A DNA stretch of 36,221 nt, from positions 1 through 36,221 of the forward strand of contig CAMCQH010000017.1 of the NCBI GenBank assembly GCA_945877035.1. The letters run 5' to 3'. The notes under the pieces were generated by a model that saw only the letters and a list, made by a program, of their open reading frames with translations, did not search any database and was not told the origin of the DNA. The stretch is from an uncultured Clostridium sp. (GTDB taxonomy: Bacteria; Bacillota; Clostridia; TANB77; CAG-508). Numbering within the stretch: position 1 is the stretch's first letter; the number at the start of each line of letters is the position of its first letter. Positions 1-9,286 of the stretch are shown piece after piece. Made by a program: the position numbers and the translations under genes.

Positions 1-118
1 TTATTGTATCAATAATAATTTTTAAAATTTTCATCCGAAACTTCTTGACACTAATCAGAATATTTTTATTTCATTTTGGCTACAATATTTTTAGAACTTT
101 GAATGGAGGTGCATTTCA

Positions 119-232
119 ATGTCAAATAAGAATAATAACAATAACCAAAAAAACAACAACAAAAATAATAACAATAATAACCAAAATCAAAACAATGAAA
201 GACAAAATAACAATAATAACAACTGTAGATAA
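119..232 (+). CDS. Asn-rich 37-residue microprotein
   Basis: A 37-codon frame begins with ATG at 119, eight bases after a perfect GGAGGT ribosome site (105-110), and ends at TAA 230-232. About two thirds of the residues are Asn, with some Gln and Lys, and the peptide ends in Cys-Arg. A long terminator hairpin follows 18 bases later, so this looks like a complete single-gene transcript. Such low-complexity Asn-rich peptides occur in spore formers, but I recognise no family and assign no function. A longer frame overlapping it in another register has no ribosome site and is disregarded. The chance that it is translated rests on the ribosome site and terminator, not on homology. Confidence 0.55.
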   Translation: MSNKNNNNNQKNNNKNNNNNNQNQNNERQNNNNNNCR

Positions 233-250
233 TTTTCTAAAAATATTTAA

Positions 251-291
251 AAGAGAAATATAAAGTTTAATAACAACTTTATATTCCTCTT
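251..291. terminator. Bidirectional terminator hairpin
   Basis: Arms 251-267 and 275-291 pair over 17 positions with one mismatch around a 7-base loop. The hairpin lies between the plus-strand microprotein and the 3' end of hydA on the minus strand, so it probably ends both transcripts. Confidence 0.75.
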
Positions 292-298
292 TATTTAG

Positions 299-2044
299 CT
301 AATTCTCTGTATTTTTTCCATGTGTTGTATGTAATAATTTTTCTGCTCTATAACTTCCAGGAGCTTCTAAATATTCTTCATATACTTTCTTTAATGCTGG
401 ATTTTCATGTGATTTTCTAATTGTTGATTTTTCATCTATTGAATATATTGCATCTGCTCTTAATTTTCTAACATCAAATTCTGCTTGAGTTTTTGAACTT
501 TTTATTGGCTGACCTCCACCCATTATGCATCCACCTGGACATGCCATTATTTCTACAAATTGATAATCCGCTTCTCCTGATTTAATTTCTTCCATAATTT
601 TTTGAGCATTTCCTAAACCACTTGCAGCAACTACTTTGATGTCTTTTCCATTAATATTTACTGTCGCTCTTTTTATTCCTTTTTCTCCTCTTACTTGTTC
701 AAAATCAATTTGTTTTAAATCTTTTCCAGTTAAAATATCTTGAGCTGTTCTTAAAGCTGCTTCCATAACTCCACCTGTTGTACCAAATATTGCACCTGCT
801 CCAGTTGATATACCTAATGGATTGTCAAATTCGCTATCTTCAAGCTTATCTAATCTAATATTTGCATATTTAATCATTCTTGCAAGTTCTCTTGTAGTAA
901 TTACACAATCAACATCATAAAGTCCACTATTTGATAATTCTTTTCTTTGTCTTTCATATTTTTTTGCAATACAAGGCATTACTGAAACAACAAATATTTT
1001 TTCAGGGGCAATGTTTTCTTTTTTAGCATAATATGTTTTGATTAGCGCGCCTAACATTTGGTGTGGTGATTTACAACTAGATAAATGTGGGACTAATTCA
1101 GGATAATTAATTTCTATATATCTAACCCAAGCAGGACAACATGAAGTTATCATTGGCATATTATCATTTTCTTTAAATCTTTCTACAAATTCGTGTGCTT
1201 CCTCCATTATAGTAAAATCAGCACCTGTATTTGTATCAAATACTTTATCAAAGCCTAATCGTTTTAAAGCTGTTACCATTTTCCCAGTTACATTTGTACC
1301 AATAGGCATCATAAATTCTTCACCTAACGCCACTCTTACTGCAGGAGCAGTTTGAACTACAACATGTATATCTGGATCTTTTATTTTAGCCCATACTTCA
1401 TCTGTATTATCCTTTTCACGTAATGCACTTGTTGGACAAGCCTCTATACATTGACCGCAAAATACACAATTAGTATCTTTTAAACTTTTATTATATGAAG
1501 TTGAAATACTTGAATCGAAACCTCTGTTGCCACAGTCAATTGCACCTATTTTTTGAATATTTTTACAAGTAGCAACACATCTTCTACATAATATGCATTT
1601 GTTTGGGTCTTTAACTATTGAAGGAGATAAATCATCTACTGGATGTTCTTCTCTTTCCCCTTTATATTCTATATTTTGAATACCAAATTTAGAAGCTAAT
1701 GCTTGCAATTCACAATTTCCCATTCTTGAACATGTTAAGCAGTCTTTATCATGATTTGATATTATTAAATCTAACATTACATGTCTTGCTTCTATTATTT
1801 CAGGTGTATGTGTTTTTATAACCATACCTTCTTCTACTTTTTGAATACAAGATGTTGCAAAACCTCTTCTGCCTTCTACTTTAACTACACACATCCTGCA
1901 GTCACCAATTTCGTTTATATCTTTTAAAAAGCATAATGTTGGTATATCTATTCCTGCTTTTTTTGCTGCTTCTAGTATTGTTATTCCTTCAGGTACTGAT
2001 ATATTTTGGTTGTCTATTGTTATATTTACTAATTTTTTTTCCAT
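299..2044 (-). CDS. hydA: [FeFe] hydrogenase catalytic subunit (HydA/HndD)
   Basis: This is the catalytic subunit of a trimeric, probably electron-bifurcating NAD(P)-linked [FeFe] hydrogenase, 581 residues, cytoplasmic. An N-terminal [2Fe-2S] domain (residues 1-80, CRMC motif) is followed by a His-ligated 4Fe-4S segment (HDKDCLTCSRMGNC) and two 4Fe-4S ferredoxin motifs (CILCRRCVATC, CVFCGQCIEACP). The three H-cluster signatures are intact: TSCCPAW, MPCIAKKYE and EIMACPGGCIMGGGQP. The start has an AAAGGA ribosome site. It is last in the operon hydC-hydB-hydA, the usual order for group A3 enzymes that couple ferredoxin and NADH oxidation to H2 production. The bifurcating role is inferred from subunit make-up. 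A hairpin repeat separates it from hydB. Confidence 0.95.
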   Translation of the reverse strand: MEKKLVNITIDNQNISVPEGITILEAAKKAGIDIPTLCFLKDINEIGDCRMCVVKVEGRRGFATSCIQKVEEGMVIKTHTPEIIEARHVMLDLIISNHDKDCLTCSRMGNCELQALASKFGIQNIEYKGEREEHPVDDLSPSIVKDPNKCILCRRCVATCKNIQKIGAIDCGNRGFDSSISTSYNKSLKDTNCVFCGQCIEACPTSALREKDNTDEVWAKIKDPDIHVVVQTAPAVRVALGEEFMMPIGTNVTGKMVTALKRLGFDKVFDTNTGADFTIMEEAHEFVERFKENDNMPMITSCCPAWVRYIEINYPELVPHLSSCKSPHQMLGALIKTYYAKKENIAPEKIFVVSVMPCIAKKYERQRKELSNSGLYDVDCVITTRELARMIKYANIRLDKLEDSEFDNPLGISTGAGAIFGTTGGVMEAALRTAQDILTGKDLKQIDFEQVRGEKGIKRATVNINGKDIKVVAASGLGNAQKIMEEIKSGEADYQFVEIMACPGGCIMGGGQPIKSSKTQAEFDVRKLRADAIYSIDEKSTIRKSHENPALKKVYEEYLEAPGSYRAEKLLHTTHGKNTEN

Positions 2045-2060
2045 TATTTCCTTTCACTCC

Positions 2061-2115
2061 ACTTCGTTTCGTTCATCGGCATCCAAAAATTTTTAACAAA
2101 ATTTTTGGATGCCAA
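2061..2115. repeat. Dispersed repeat R2, copy 1, with hairpin
   Basis: A sequence containing CTTCGTTTCGTTCATCGGCA leads into a hairpin at 2078-2113 whose 16-base arms start GGCATCC and end GGATGCC. A diverged copy lies at 25978-26028. It fills the hydB-hydA spacer and could attenuate or process the transcript there. Confidence 0.6.
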
Positions 2116-2131
2116 CCTTATTTTTTGGACA

Positions 2132-3988
2132 TTATTTTATTGATTTAAATGGGCACTTTGTTAAACATGTACCACACTTAATACATTTTTCTTGGTTAAT
2201 TTTTCTAATCTCTCTTCCTTCTCCTTCAATTGCTCCAACAGGACAATTTCTTTGACATATTCCGCATCCTTTACAACTATTTGGGTCTATTTCCATTTGC
2301 ATTAAATTTTTGCATTCCATGCTTCTACATTGTTTATATGTAACATGTTCTTTATATTCTTCTTTGAAATATTTTAATGTACTTAATACTGGGTTTGGAG
2401 CACTTTGTCCTAGCCCGCATATACTAGAGTCTCTTACATTTAATGCTAATTTTTCTAATCTATATATATCTAATTCTTCTCCATTACCTTCGCATATTTT
2501 TTCTAATATTTCATACATTCTTTTTGTTCCAATTCTACATGGTGTACATTTTCCACAACTTTCTGATACAGTAAAGTCTAAGTAAAATTTTGCTAAGCTT
2601 ACCATACATTTTGTATCATCCATAACAATAAGTCCACCTGAACCCATCATTGAACCTATTGCTTTTAATGATTCATAATCTATTGGTGTGTCTAAATGTT
2701 CTTTTGGAATACATCCACCTGAAGGTCCACCAGTTTGTGCTGCTTTAAATTCTCTATTATTTGGTATTCCTCCTCCAATGTCGTAAACGATTTCTCTTAA
2801 TGTTGTTCCCATTGGAACTTCTACAAGTCCAGTATTATTTACATTTCCGCCTAATGCAAATACTTTAGTTCCTTTTGAGTTTTCTGTTCCTATTTGATTA
2901 AACCAGTTTGCTCCATTTAAAATGATTTTTGTTATGTTTGCATATGTTTCTACATTGTTTATAAGTGTTGGTTTACCCCATAAACCGCTTTGTGCTGGAT
3001 ATGGTGGTTTTACTCTTGGGTGTCCTCTTCTACCTTCTATTGATTCTAATAATGCTGTCTCTTCTCCACATACAAATGCTCCTGCACCTAATCTTATTTC
3101 TACATCAAAATCAAAACCGCTTCCAAAAATATTTTTACCTAATATTCCATAATCTCTTGCTTGGTCAATTGCTATTTGAAATCTCTTTACAGCTATTGGA
3201 TATTCAGCTCTTACATATATGTACCCTTTGTTCGCACCTATTGCATATCCAGCTATGATCATTGATTCTAGTACACAATGTGGATCACCTTCTAGAATGC
3301 TTCTGTCCATAAAAGCACCTGGATCTCCCTCATCTGCATTACATACTACATACTTTTGCTCTGAATTTTGATTTTTAGTTGATTCCCATTTTTGACCTGT
3401 TGGGAAACCTGCTCCTCCACGTCCTCTTAATCCTGATTTTTTGACCTCTTCTATTACTTCATCTTGTGTCATAAGTTTTAAAACTTTTTCTAATGCTAAA
3501 TATCCATCAAATGCTATATATTCATCTATATCTTCTGGATTAATAACACCACAATTTTTTAGAGCAATTCTTTTTTGCTTTTTATAAAAATTTAGTTCAT
3601 CTAGGCTATTTACTATTTTTCCATCAATATCTTTGCATAATAATCTTTCTACTCTATTACCTTCTACAATATGTGTTTGTATAATTTCTTCACAGTCTTC
3701 TGGTTTAACCATGGCATAAAAAGTGTCTTCTGGTCTTATTATTACAATTGGACCTTTTGCACATAATCCAAAACATCCTGTTTTGATTACTCTAACATTT
3801 TCTATTTTTTTTTCTTTTATTATTTTCTTGAAATTTTCTAATATTTCTCCTGATTTTGATGATGTACATCCTGTTCCATGACATACTAATATATGCTTTT
3901 CTCTTGTATCTGATTTTGTATTTACTCTTAATTCTAGTTCTTTTCTTTTTTGTGCTCTTATTTTATTTATTTCTTCTAAAGTTTTCAT
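2132..3988 (-). CDS. hydB: NADH-binding subunit of trimeric [FeFe] hydrogenase (HydB/NuoF-like)
   Basis: This flavoprotein subunit carries FMN and NAD(H) sites and passes electrons to HydA. Domains in order: thioredoxin-like [2Fe-2S] domain (C...C then CFGLC, residues about 35-110), the NuoF 51-kDa core with RGRGGAGFPTGQKWE and CNADEGDPGAF for NADH/FMN, SLBB, a 4Fe-4S site SCGKCTPCRIGT, and a C-terminal two-cluster ferredoxin (CKGCGICQRNCP, CIKCGTCLTKCP). I place the start at 3988 (618 residues) because AAGGGAG lies just upstream. The ATG ten codons earlier has no such site. Its CGG trinucleotides (for example TGC GGA) are all out of frame. It sits between hydC and hydA in one transcription unit. 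Confidence 0.94.
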   Translation of the reverse strand: MKTLEEINKIRAQKRKELELRVNTKSDTREKHILVCHGTGCTSSKSGEILENFKKIIKEKKIENVRVIKTGCFGLCAKGPIVIIRPEDTFYAMVKPEDCEEIIQTHIVEGNRVERLLCKDIDGKIVNSLDELNFYKKQKRIALKNCGVINPEDIDEYIAFDGYLALEKVLKLMTQDEVIEEVKKSGLRGRGGAGFPTGQKWESTKNQNSEQKYVVCNADEGDPGAFMDRSILEGDPHCVLESMIIAGYAIGANKGYIYVRAEYPIAVKRFQIAIDQARDYGILGKNIFGSGFDFDVEIRLGAGAFVCGEETALLESIEGRRGHPRVKPPYPAQSGLWGKPTLINNVETYANITKIILNGANWFNQIGTENSKGTKVFALGGNVNNTGLVEVPMGTTLREIVYDIGGGIPNNREFKAAQTGGPSGGCIPKEHLDTPIDYESLKAIGSMMGSGGLIVMDDTKCMVSLAKFYLDFTVSESCGKCTPCRIGTKRMYEILEKICEGNGEELDIYRLEKLALNVRDSSICGLGQSAPNPVLSTLKYFKEEYKEHVTYKQCRSMECKNLMQMEIDPNSCKGCGICQRNCPVGAIEGEGREIRKINQEKCIKCGTCLTKCPFKSIK

Positions 3989-4059
3989 TGAATTTCTCCC
4001 TTCATAGATGATTTCCAATTATATATAAGGGGGATTTTGAGTCTTGGCCCCTTAATTTC

Positions 4060-4554
4060 TTATTTTTGTAACAATGAATCTAAAACTTCATCTAATTTTT
4101 TAACAGTTGCTTTTCCATAAACTTCTCCATTAACTGTAAATACAGGAGCTAAACCACAAGCACCTACACATCTTGTTTTATCAATAGAAAACATTCCATC
4201 TTCTGTTGTTTGACCTGGCTCTATTTTTAATCTTTCTTGTAATCTATCTAATATTTTTTGAGAACCTTTTACATAGCAAGCAGTTCCTAAACAAACAGAT
4301 ATTGTATATTTTCCTTTTGGTTCTAATGTAAATCTTGAATAAAAAGTGATAACTCCATATATTTCTGCCATTGGTATTTTTAAGAATTCTGATATTTTCT
4401 TTTGAGCTAATTCTGGTATATAACCATATTCATCTTGAACTTCATTTAAAATTTGAATTAAATTATCTTTTACTGGTAAATAAGTTTCAAAAATTTTGTC
4501 CATAAAATCTTCTATCATTTTGCTGTTACATGTTTCTTTTTTATTATCTGACAT
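4060..4554 (-). CDS. hydC: [2Fe-2S] subunit of trimeric hydrogenase (HydC/NuoE-like)
   Basis: This small subunit of 164 residues has a thioredoxin-like fold carrying one [2Fe-2S] cluster. An N-terminal helical region is followed by the four ligands in CLGTACYVKG and TRCVGACGLAP, the standard NuoE/HndA pattern. The ribosome site is AGGAGG before ATG 4554. It is first in the hydrogenase operon, and a sigma-A-like promoter lies immediately upstream at 4581-4608, after the terminator that ends the broken fab operon. Length and motifs match the family. The protein is expected to bridge electron transfer between HydB and HydA. Confidence 0.94.
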   Translation of the reverse strand: MSDNKKETCNSKMIEDFMDKIFETYLPVKDNLIQILNEVQDEYGYIPELAQKKISEFLKIPMAEIYGVITFYSRFTLEPKGKYTISVCLGTACYVKGSQKILDRLQERLKIEPGQTTEDGMFSIDKTRCVGACGLAPVFTVNGEVYGKATVKKLDEVLDSLLQK

Positions 4555-4580
4555 ATGTTTTGCCTCCTATAATAATATAT

Positions 4581-5095
<515 letters not shown>

Positions 5096-5146
5096 TTTAT
5101 CACTTCCCTTCATTTGCAAATTGTAAATCACAATTCTATTCTAAAA

Positions 5147-5279
5147 CTATTTATGCAATTTTATAATCTCATACAAAGTTTCCTTCATTTCTTTCCTATT
5201 AACAATTTTATCAATAAAACCATGTTCAAGTAAAAACTCCGCACTTTGAAATCTATCTGGCAATTTTTGTTTTATAATT
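5147..5279 (-). pseudogene. accD: accD (acetyl-CoA carboxylase beta) C-terminal fragment
   Basis: About 43 residues with [19 protein letters not shown] and [14 protein letters not shown] match the C-terminal end of AccD, and the normal stop (5147-5149) is kept just before accA. The zinc finger and catalytic core are gone. Upstream it is joined to the first 17 codons of fabF, out of frame by one base. I see no translation start for it. Confidence 0.85.
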
Positions 5280-5330
5280 TCCTATTGGAGTTATTGCTCC
5301 TAAACCTGTTATTACAACTCTTCTTTCCAT
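5280..5330 (-). pseudogene. fabF: fabF (ketoacyl-ACP synthase II) N-terminal scrap
   Basis: Only the first 17 codons are left: [17 protein letters not shown], the typical FabF start. The sequence then jumps to the end of accD, so most of fabF and whatever lay between (accB, fabZ and accC in the usual clostridial order) are absent. No clear ribosome site precedes the ATG. Confidence 0.8.
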
Positions 5331-5346
5331 TTTTAATTTTTAAAAT

Positions 5347-5375
5347 TTGTATTTATTTAAAATTTATGTTATAAT
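5347..5375 (+). promoter_or_regulatory. Sigma-A promoter of the 90-residue gene
   Basis: TTGTAT (5347-5352) and a perfect TATAAT (5370-5375) are separated by 17 bases, with the ribosome site and ATG about 35 bases further on. Confidence 0.75.
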
Positions 5376-5409
5376 TATGTTATAAAACGAACCAAGGAGG
5401 ACATTTTTA

Positions 5410-5682
5410 ATGAATGAAAAACTCACACGAAAACAGATGCTTGAAGGCTTGAAAGCTTCTATTTTGGGACAACTGAATGTGTCACGGCTTATCAAAAACA
5501 CTGATAAAGATTTCACTTTATCAGTTCCAATAGTTGAAGGTTCCAACATTGGAATTGATGACGTTATAAGCATTCTTAATGAAATTTATGAACCACAACA
5601 AGTTCCTGAAATAGTTGCAGTTAATACATTCAGCAGCATTGGTACCAACTCAACAATTTTAATTCAGTTGAGAAAAAAATAG
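5410..5682 (+). CDS. Unknown 90-residue protein in its own transcription unit
   Basis: I do not recognise this small soluble protein. It has a full expression cassette: promoter, AAGGAGG site ten bases before ATG 5410, and a terminator after the stop. It faces against the dead fab genes on both sides and fills the place between fabG and fabF where acpP often lies, but it is not an acyl carrier protein (no DSL phosphopantetheine motif). The predicted fold is mixed helix and strand, with a Lys/Arg-rich start and LRKK end. Base and codon use is richer in G+C than its neighbours. It has one in-frame CGG codon (5485-5487); skipping a base there would give a stop after 16 more codons, so if the gene is translated CGG is read as a sense codon here. 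Possibly acquired. Confidence 0.65.
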   Translation: MNEKLTRKQMLEGLKASILGQLNVSRLIKNTDKDFTLSVPIVEGSNIGIDDVISILNEIYEPQQVPEIVAVNTFSSIGTNSTILIQLRKK

Positions 5683-5692
5683 TTTTTCATTG

Positions 5693-5716
5693 CTGGGGAG
5701 AGGTATATCTTCCCAG
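5693..5716 (+). terminator. Rho-independent terminator
   Basis: CTGGGGAGA pairs with TCTTCCCAG around a 6-base loop and is followed by a long T-rich run. It ends the 90-residue gene's transcript. Confidence 0.8.
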
Positions 5717-5726
5717 TTTTTCTTTT

Positions 5727-6046
5727 TTACATTAACATTCCACCATCAACATTAATTACTTGACCTGTTATATATGTATTTTCTTCACCTGCTAAAAAGT
5801 AAACTGTATTAGCAACTTCTTCAGCACTTCCCATTCTTTTTAATGGTATTTGTGTATTTATATTTTCTTTTACATTGTCACTTAATACTGATGTCATATC
5901 TGTATCTATAAATCCAGGAGCTACGCAGTTTGCTAATATGTTTCTACTTGCAAGCTCTTTTGCTATACTTTTTGTAAATCCTATTATTCCAGATTTAGAA
6001 GCGGCATAATTACATTGTCCTGCATTTCCTGATACACCAACAACTT
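5727..6046 (-). pseudogene. fabG: fabG (ketoacyl-ACP reductase) C-terminal fragment
   Basis: About 105 residues of FabG remain: [19 protein letters not shown] with the catalytic Tyr-x3-Lys, then [24 protein letters not shown] and [15 protein letters not shown], with the normal stop at 5727-5729. The N-terminal Rossmann half (GxxxGIG) is missing. Upstream it is fused out of frame to fabH, so fabH's tail, the fabG head and any genes between them (fabK and fabD in related operons) are lost. Confidence 0.88.
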
Positions 6047-6711
6047 TTTAGTAAATTTTTAATACTTTTTACTGCTTCAGTTACTGCATATTTGTATATT
6101 TCTTTTCCATCCATTTTTATATTTTCATTTGATTTACTGACAAGTAAGTTTCCTTTTTGCCCTTCACTTTTAATAATTGATTCATATTGTTTATCTATTT
6201 CTGTTTTTTCTAGTAAGACTGCCCCTGCTCCATCTGATAAAATTATTGATGTTGATAAATCTGTTTTATCTGTAATTTTTGATAATATATCTACCCCAAT
6301 AACTAAGGCTTTATTTACCTTTTCTATTGCAATATAACTTCTTGCTATGTCTATTGCATTTATAAATCCTGAACATCCCGCTAAAGTATCTAAACACATA
6401 CAATTTTTGATATCAAAATGTTCTTGTATTTTATAAGATATACCTGGCATTAGTAAATTGGTTGATGCTGTTGCTACAATAATCATATCTACTTTATTTA
6501 TATCTATTTGTGAGTTTTTTTCTATTAAATTTTGTACACTTTTTATAGCAATTTCTTCAATTGTTTCATCATCGGAATAGTATCTTGTTTTAATTCCTGT
6601 TCTTTTATAAATAAAGTCTTCTGTTATCTTTAGTTCATTTGCAATTGTTTTGTTATCTACTTTTTTTGATGGTAAATAACTTCCAGTTGCAACTATTTTT
6701 ATGTTTTTCAT
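6047..6711 (-). pseudogene. fabH: fabH (ketoacyl-ACP synthase III) 3'-truncated
   Basis: The start at ATG 6711 has an AGAGGTG site. About 221 residues are well kept: KIVATGSYLPSKKVDN, the active-site Cys in DTLAGCSGFINA, and LSDGAGAVLL. The remaining third, including the catalytic His and Asn, is missing. The frame runs into fabG sequence out of register and stops after about a dozen foreign codons. A functional condensing enzyme is not expected. It follows the birA remnant by nine bases, so the original order was birA-fabH-...-fabG. Confidence 0.88.
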
Positions 6712-6719
6712 ATTCACCT

Positions 6720-6968
6720 CTAAATTATATTTTCTAAAGTTTTTATAAATCTTTGTATTATTTCTTGTTTGTCAAATTCTTTTCCAGTTTCTTTTTTTAG
6801 TGATGTTGCTATATTTTTATTAGAGCCTGTAAACCAACTTCTTCCTTTTGTTCCTATTCCTCCAGTTTGTCTTTCTGCTATTATTACTGTTTTTTCTTTG
6901 TATTGCTGTTGATTTTCTTTTAAATATTTGTGTGTGGATTCAATTTTTTCGTATTCTTCTATTGTCAA
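6720..6968 (-). pseudogene. birA: birA (biotin-protein ligase) with large internal deletion
   Basis: An 82-codon frame starts at TTG 6968 with AGGAGG six bases upstream. The first 50 residues match the catalytic N-terminus of a monofunctional biotin ligase (ESTHKYLKEN, TVIIAERQTGGIGTKGRSW). The last 25 or so (TSLKKETGKEFDKQEII) belong near position 190-210 of a normal protein. The KWPND biotin-binding centre and the C-terminal domain are missing. The deletion kept the frame. Loss of the ligase fits loss of its substrate accB in the same operon. Confidence 0.8.
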
Positions 6969-7086
6969 AACTTTCCTCCTAAAATTCTTTTTGTAAATTT
7001 TATAATATTTTTTTTGTTTTTTTGTATTGTTCCGAACGGTCAGTTTTTTTGAGGAGGGATTTAGGGACGTTCTTTAAAATCCAAAA

Positions 7087-7116
7087 AACTTTAGACTTAT
7101 TTCTAAATCTAAAGTT
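7087..7116 (-). terminator. Terminator of the spoIIIA operon
   Basis: AACTTTAGA and TCTAAAGTT form a perfect 9-bp stem. On the minus strand it is followed by TTTTTT. The 279-base spacer 6969-7247 holds this hairpin and a degenerate GGGACG-type repeat relic (about 7028-7080), and I see nothing else in it. Confidence 0.65.
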
Positions 7117-7247
7117 ATTTTTCTAAATTTTTTCTACATAAATTTTATACATATAGTTCTTTTATTATTTTATTCGGTATATTAAATCTCTAACTGGTAA
7201 CATAGCTTAAATCATTATCTATTTTTTTAGTATAACTTTTAGTTTGT

Positions 7248-7907
7248 CTATTTATTTGAAATATGTATATTTTCTACTTTAGCATTCAATTCTCTCGAAA
7301 TTATATTTTGAATCTTTGCAACCTCCTCTGTATCTAATTGTTCATCTTCAACAATAACACTTACACTTTCTCCATTAACAAAAATTACTACATCATCAAA
7401 ACCTTTAGTCTTTATTAAATTTTCACAAATCATGATACTATTTTTAACATTGTTTATTTTTTTGATTTCTTCAGAAGCAGATTGCTTTTGAGTTTCCAAA
7501 GAATTGTTACTATTTAAAATATTCTCGTAAGTCTCTAACATTTGTGAATACATAGTATCTCTGTCTAATTTTGATGTTGAAAAATAATCTTTATCATTTT
7601 TGGAAACACTGCTACTTGTAGATACTGTATTATTACTATTTGTCTCATCACTTTCTATCATATTATTTTCTACTAATGAATTAATAGTTGATTCCTGCTG
7701 GTTAAAATCTTCTTCACTAACAACATTACTGCTAACTAATTGAGCATCCCCAATATTAGCAATTTTGTCTAATTCTTCTTCTGAACTTGCTGTTTGAACA
7801 GCACTTTTCAAATCCCCGTTTGCTGTAAAATTCAAATAGCCTGCTACAACTAGCATTAAAGCAATTACATAAATTACAACTTGATTTTTCTTAAATAATT
7901 TCATAAA
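7248..7907 (-). CDS. spoIIIAH: Stage III sporulation protein AH
   Basis: SpoIIIAH is the mother-cell partner of SpoIIQ in the channel linking mother cell and forespore. The product (219 residues) has one N-terminal membrane segment (VVIYVIALMLVVAGYLNF), a Ser/Asn-rich linker and a C-terminal YscJ/FliF-like ring-building domain with VIVEDEQLDTEEVAKIQNI. I start it at 7907, where GGGAG precedes ATG. The frame is open for 26 more codons upstream, but those come from dispersed repeat R1. It is last in the spoIIIA operon and followed by a terminator. Confidence 0.88.
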   Translation of the reverse strand, partial: FMKLFKKNQVVIYVIALMLVVAGYLNFTANGDLKSAVQTASSEEELDKIANIGDAQLVSSNVVSEEDFNQQESTINSLVENNMIESDETNSNNTVSTSSSVSKNDKDYFSTSKLDRDTMYSQMLETYENILNSNNSLETQKQSASEEIKKINNVKNSIMICENLIKTKGFDDVVIFVNGESVSVIVEDEQLDTEEVAKIQNIISRELNAKVENIHISNK

Positions 7908-7931
7908 TAAATCTCCCTTCTTATTTGAAAT

Positions 7932-7985
7932 AAGATCGGTTCCAAATGGACATTTTGTCCAAAAAGAACCGTCCCTTTTGGACAT
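7932..7985. repeat. Dispersed repeat R1 in spoIIIAG-AH spacer
   Basis: The sequence contains AAGAACCGTCCCTTTTGGACA with a facing TGGACATTTTGTCC palindrome. It is one of the R1 copies scattered through the window and fills the spacer between spoIIIAG and spoIIIAH. Confidence 0.75.
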
Positions 7986-7990
7986 GGTCT

Positions 7991-8638
7991 CTATTGTGAC
8001 ATTTCAAAAACCTGAATTTTGTGTGTTGCAAGTCCTGTTGCCGCTTCTACTGCTTGAATTATGCTTGTTTTGATATTAATATTTGATGCACCTTTTGCTG
8101 TAATTATTGCACCTTCTATTTTTGGTTCTACTGTTTTTTGAACAATTGGTGTTTTGCTTCCACTATCTTCCTGATATACAATTTCTTTTTGCGAATCTGT
8201 TTCTTCTACTTTTCTTACACCACCGGATGTGTCTGTTTCTTCTGTTACACTTGTTTTTGAATTTTCATTATACATAGCAACAGTTTCACTTGATTCAGAA
8301 TAATTAATAAATACTTTTACATTACCTACACCATTTATATTACTGAGTATTTCTTCTAATCTTTCTTCTAAATTGTTACTATTTGTTCCATTTTTGCTAT
8401 TATTAGAACTTTTATTATTTTGACTACTTTGCGTAGTTGCTAATTGTTTTCCCGCTGTATTTGTCAAAGTTTTATTTGAGCTTTTGCTACCATTCCATAT
8501 ATAATTAATTATTACAATTGTAATTATTAAAATAATTACCAAAAACACCATATTTTCTATTTTTTTCTTATTATTCCCTTGTTTTTCACCTTCACCTTGA
8601 TTTTTGCTTATCATTGCTTTTAGCTTATCTTTAAACAT
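7991..8638 (-). CDS. spoIIIAG: Stage III sporulation protein AG
   Basis: SpoIIIAG (215 residues) forms a large ring in the mother-cell side of the SpoIIIA-SpoIIQ channel. It has one membrane segment (MVFLVIILIITIVIINYIW), an Asn/Ser linker, then the ring-building domain with INGVGNVKVFINYSES and GAIITAKGASNINIK. A GGGGTGAG site lies in the end of spoIIIAF, whose last 19 bases overlap this gene, so the two are probably translationally coupled. The domain order is typical for clostridial SpoIIIAG. Confidence 0.9.
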   Translation of the reverse strand: MFKDKLKAMISKNQGEGEKQGNNKKKIENMVFLVIILIITIVIINYIWNGSKSSNKTLTNTAGKQLATTQSSQNNKSSNNSKNGTNSNNLEERLEEILSNINGVGNVKVFINYSESSETVAMYNENSKTSVTEETDTSGGVRKVEETDSQKEIVYQEDSGSKTPIVQKTVEPKIEGAIITAKGASNINIKTSIIQAVEAATGLATHKIQVFEMSQ

Positions 8639-9273
8639 TTTTCACTCACCCCATATTCACTTATTAACAAGTCTTTTATAATTTTGATATCTGTTTTGGT
8701 TATATTTGTTGATGCTTCTCCTTGCTGTTCTTCATCATTTTCTTTGTTTTTAGAAATACTGATATCTATTTTTTGAATCTTTTGAACTTCTGTAACAATT
8801 TTATCTTCTATTGTATTTTCTTGCTTCTCTTCATTTTGACTTGTTTTTCCACTAATTTTTAAAGTTATTTTTTCAATACCACTATCATTTTGTGATTTTT
8901 GTGATATATGTGCAACTACCTTGCAACTTTCTACTTCATAACCTTTTTCTTCAATTTTTTGGGTAATATCTTTTTCAAGTTCTTCTTTATATATTTGGTT
9001 TAATCTATTATCCATTGAAGTCTGGTCTACTTCTTCAGTTATACTTGATCTTGTTTGTGTTCCTTCTATATAAGAATTAAAATCTATATTATTCAAATTA
9101 AATTTGCTACTATTTTCTATAAACGGTGATATTATGCTGAATAATATGTACAACCCCATAACCATTTTTACATATTTTTTTGTCTTGTTATTAGGAAGAA
9201 TCATTTCTAAAATTGAAACAATAATTAAGGCTAATGCTAAATTCTTTACCCAAGAACTCAAAAAATTTATCAT
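8620..9273 (-). CDS. spoIIIAF: Stage III sporulation protein AF
   Basis: SpoIIIAF (217 residues) has two N-terminal membrane helices (NLALALIIVSILEMILP and MVMGLYILFSIISPFI) followed by a soluble ring-building domain at the C-terminus (ISEYGVSEKCLKI at the very end). A GAGGGGAG site precedes ATG 9273. It lies 13 bases after spoIIIAE and overlaps spoIIIAG. It is part of the mother-cell channel apparatus needed for forespore sigma-G activity. Length and topology match the family. Confidence 0.88.
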   Translation of the reverse strand: MINFLSSWVKNLALALIIVSILEMILPNNKTKKYVKMVMGLYILFSIISPFIENSSKFNLNNIDFNSYIEGTQTRSSITEEVDQTSMDNRLNQIYKEELEKDITQKIEEKGYEVESCKVVAHISQKSQNDSGIEKITLKISGKTSQNEEKQENTIEDKIVTEVQKIQKIDISISKNKENDEEQQGEASTNITKTDIKIIKDLLISEYGVSEKCLKIS

Positions 9274-9286
9274 TTGTCTCCCCTCG

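Noticed and set aside
5410..5682. Acyl carrier protein gene between fabG and fabF
   Set aside because: Position fits but there is no DSL phosphopantetheine site, and the gene runs opposite to the operon.
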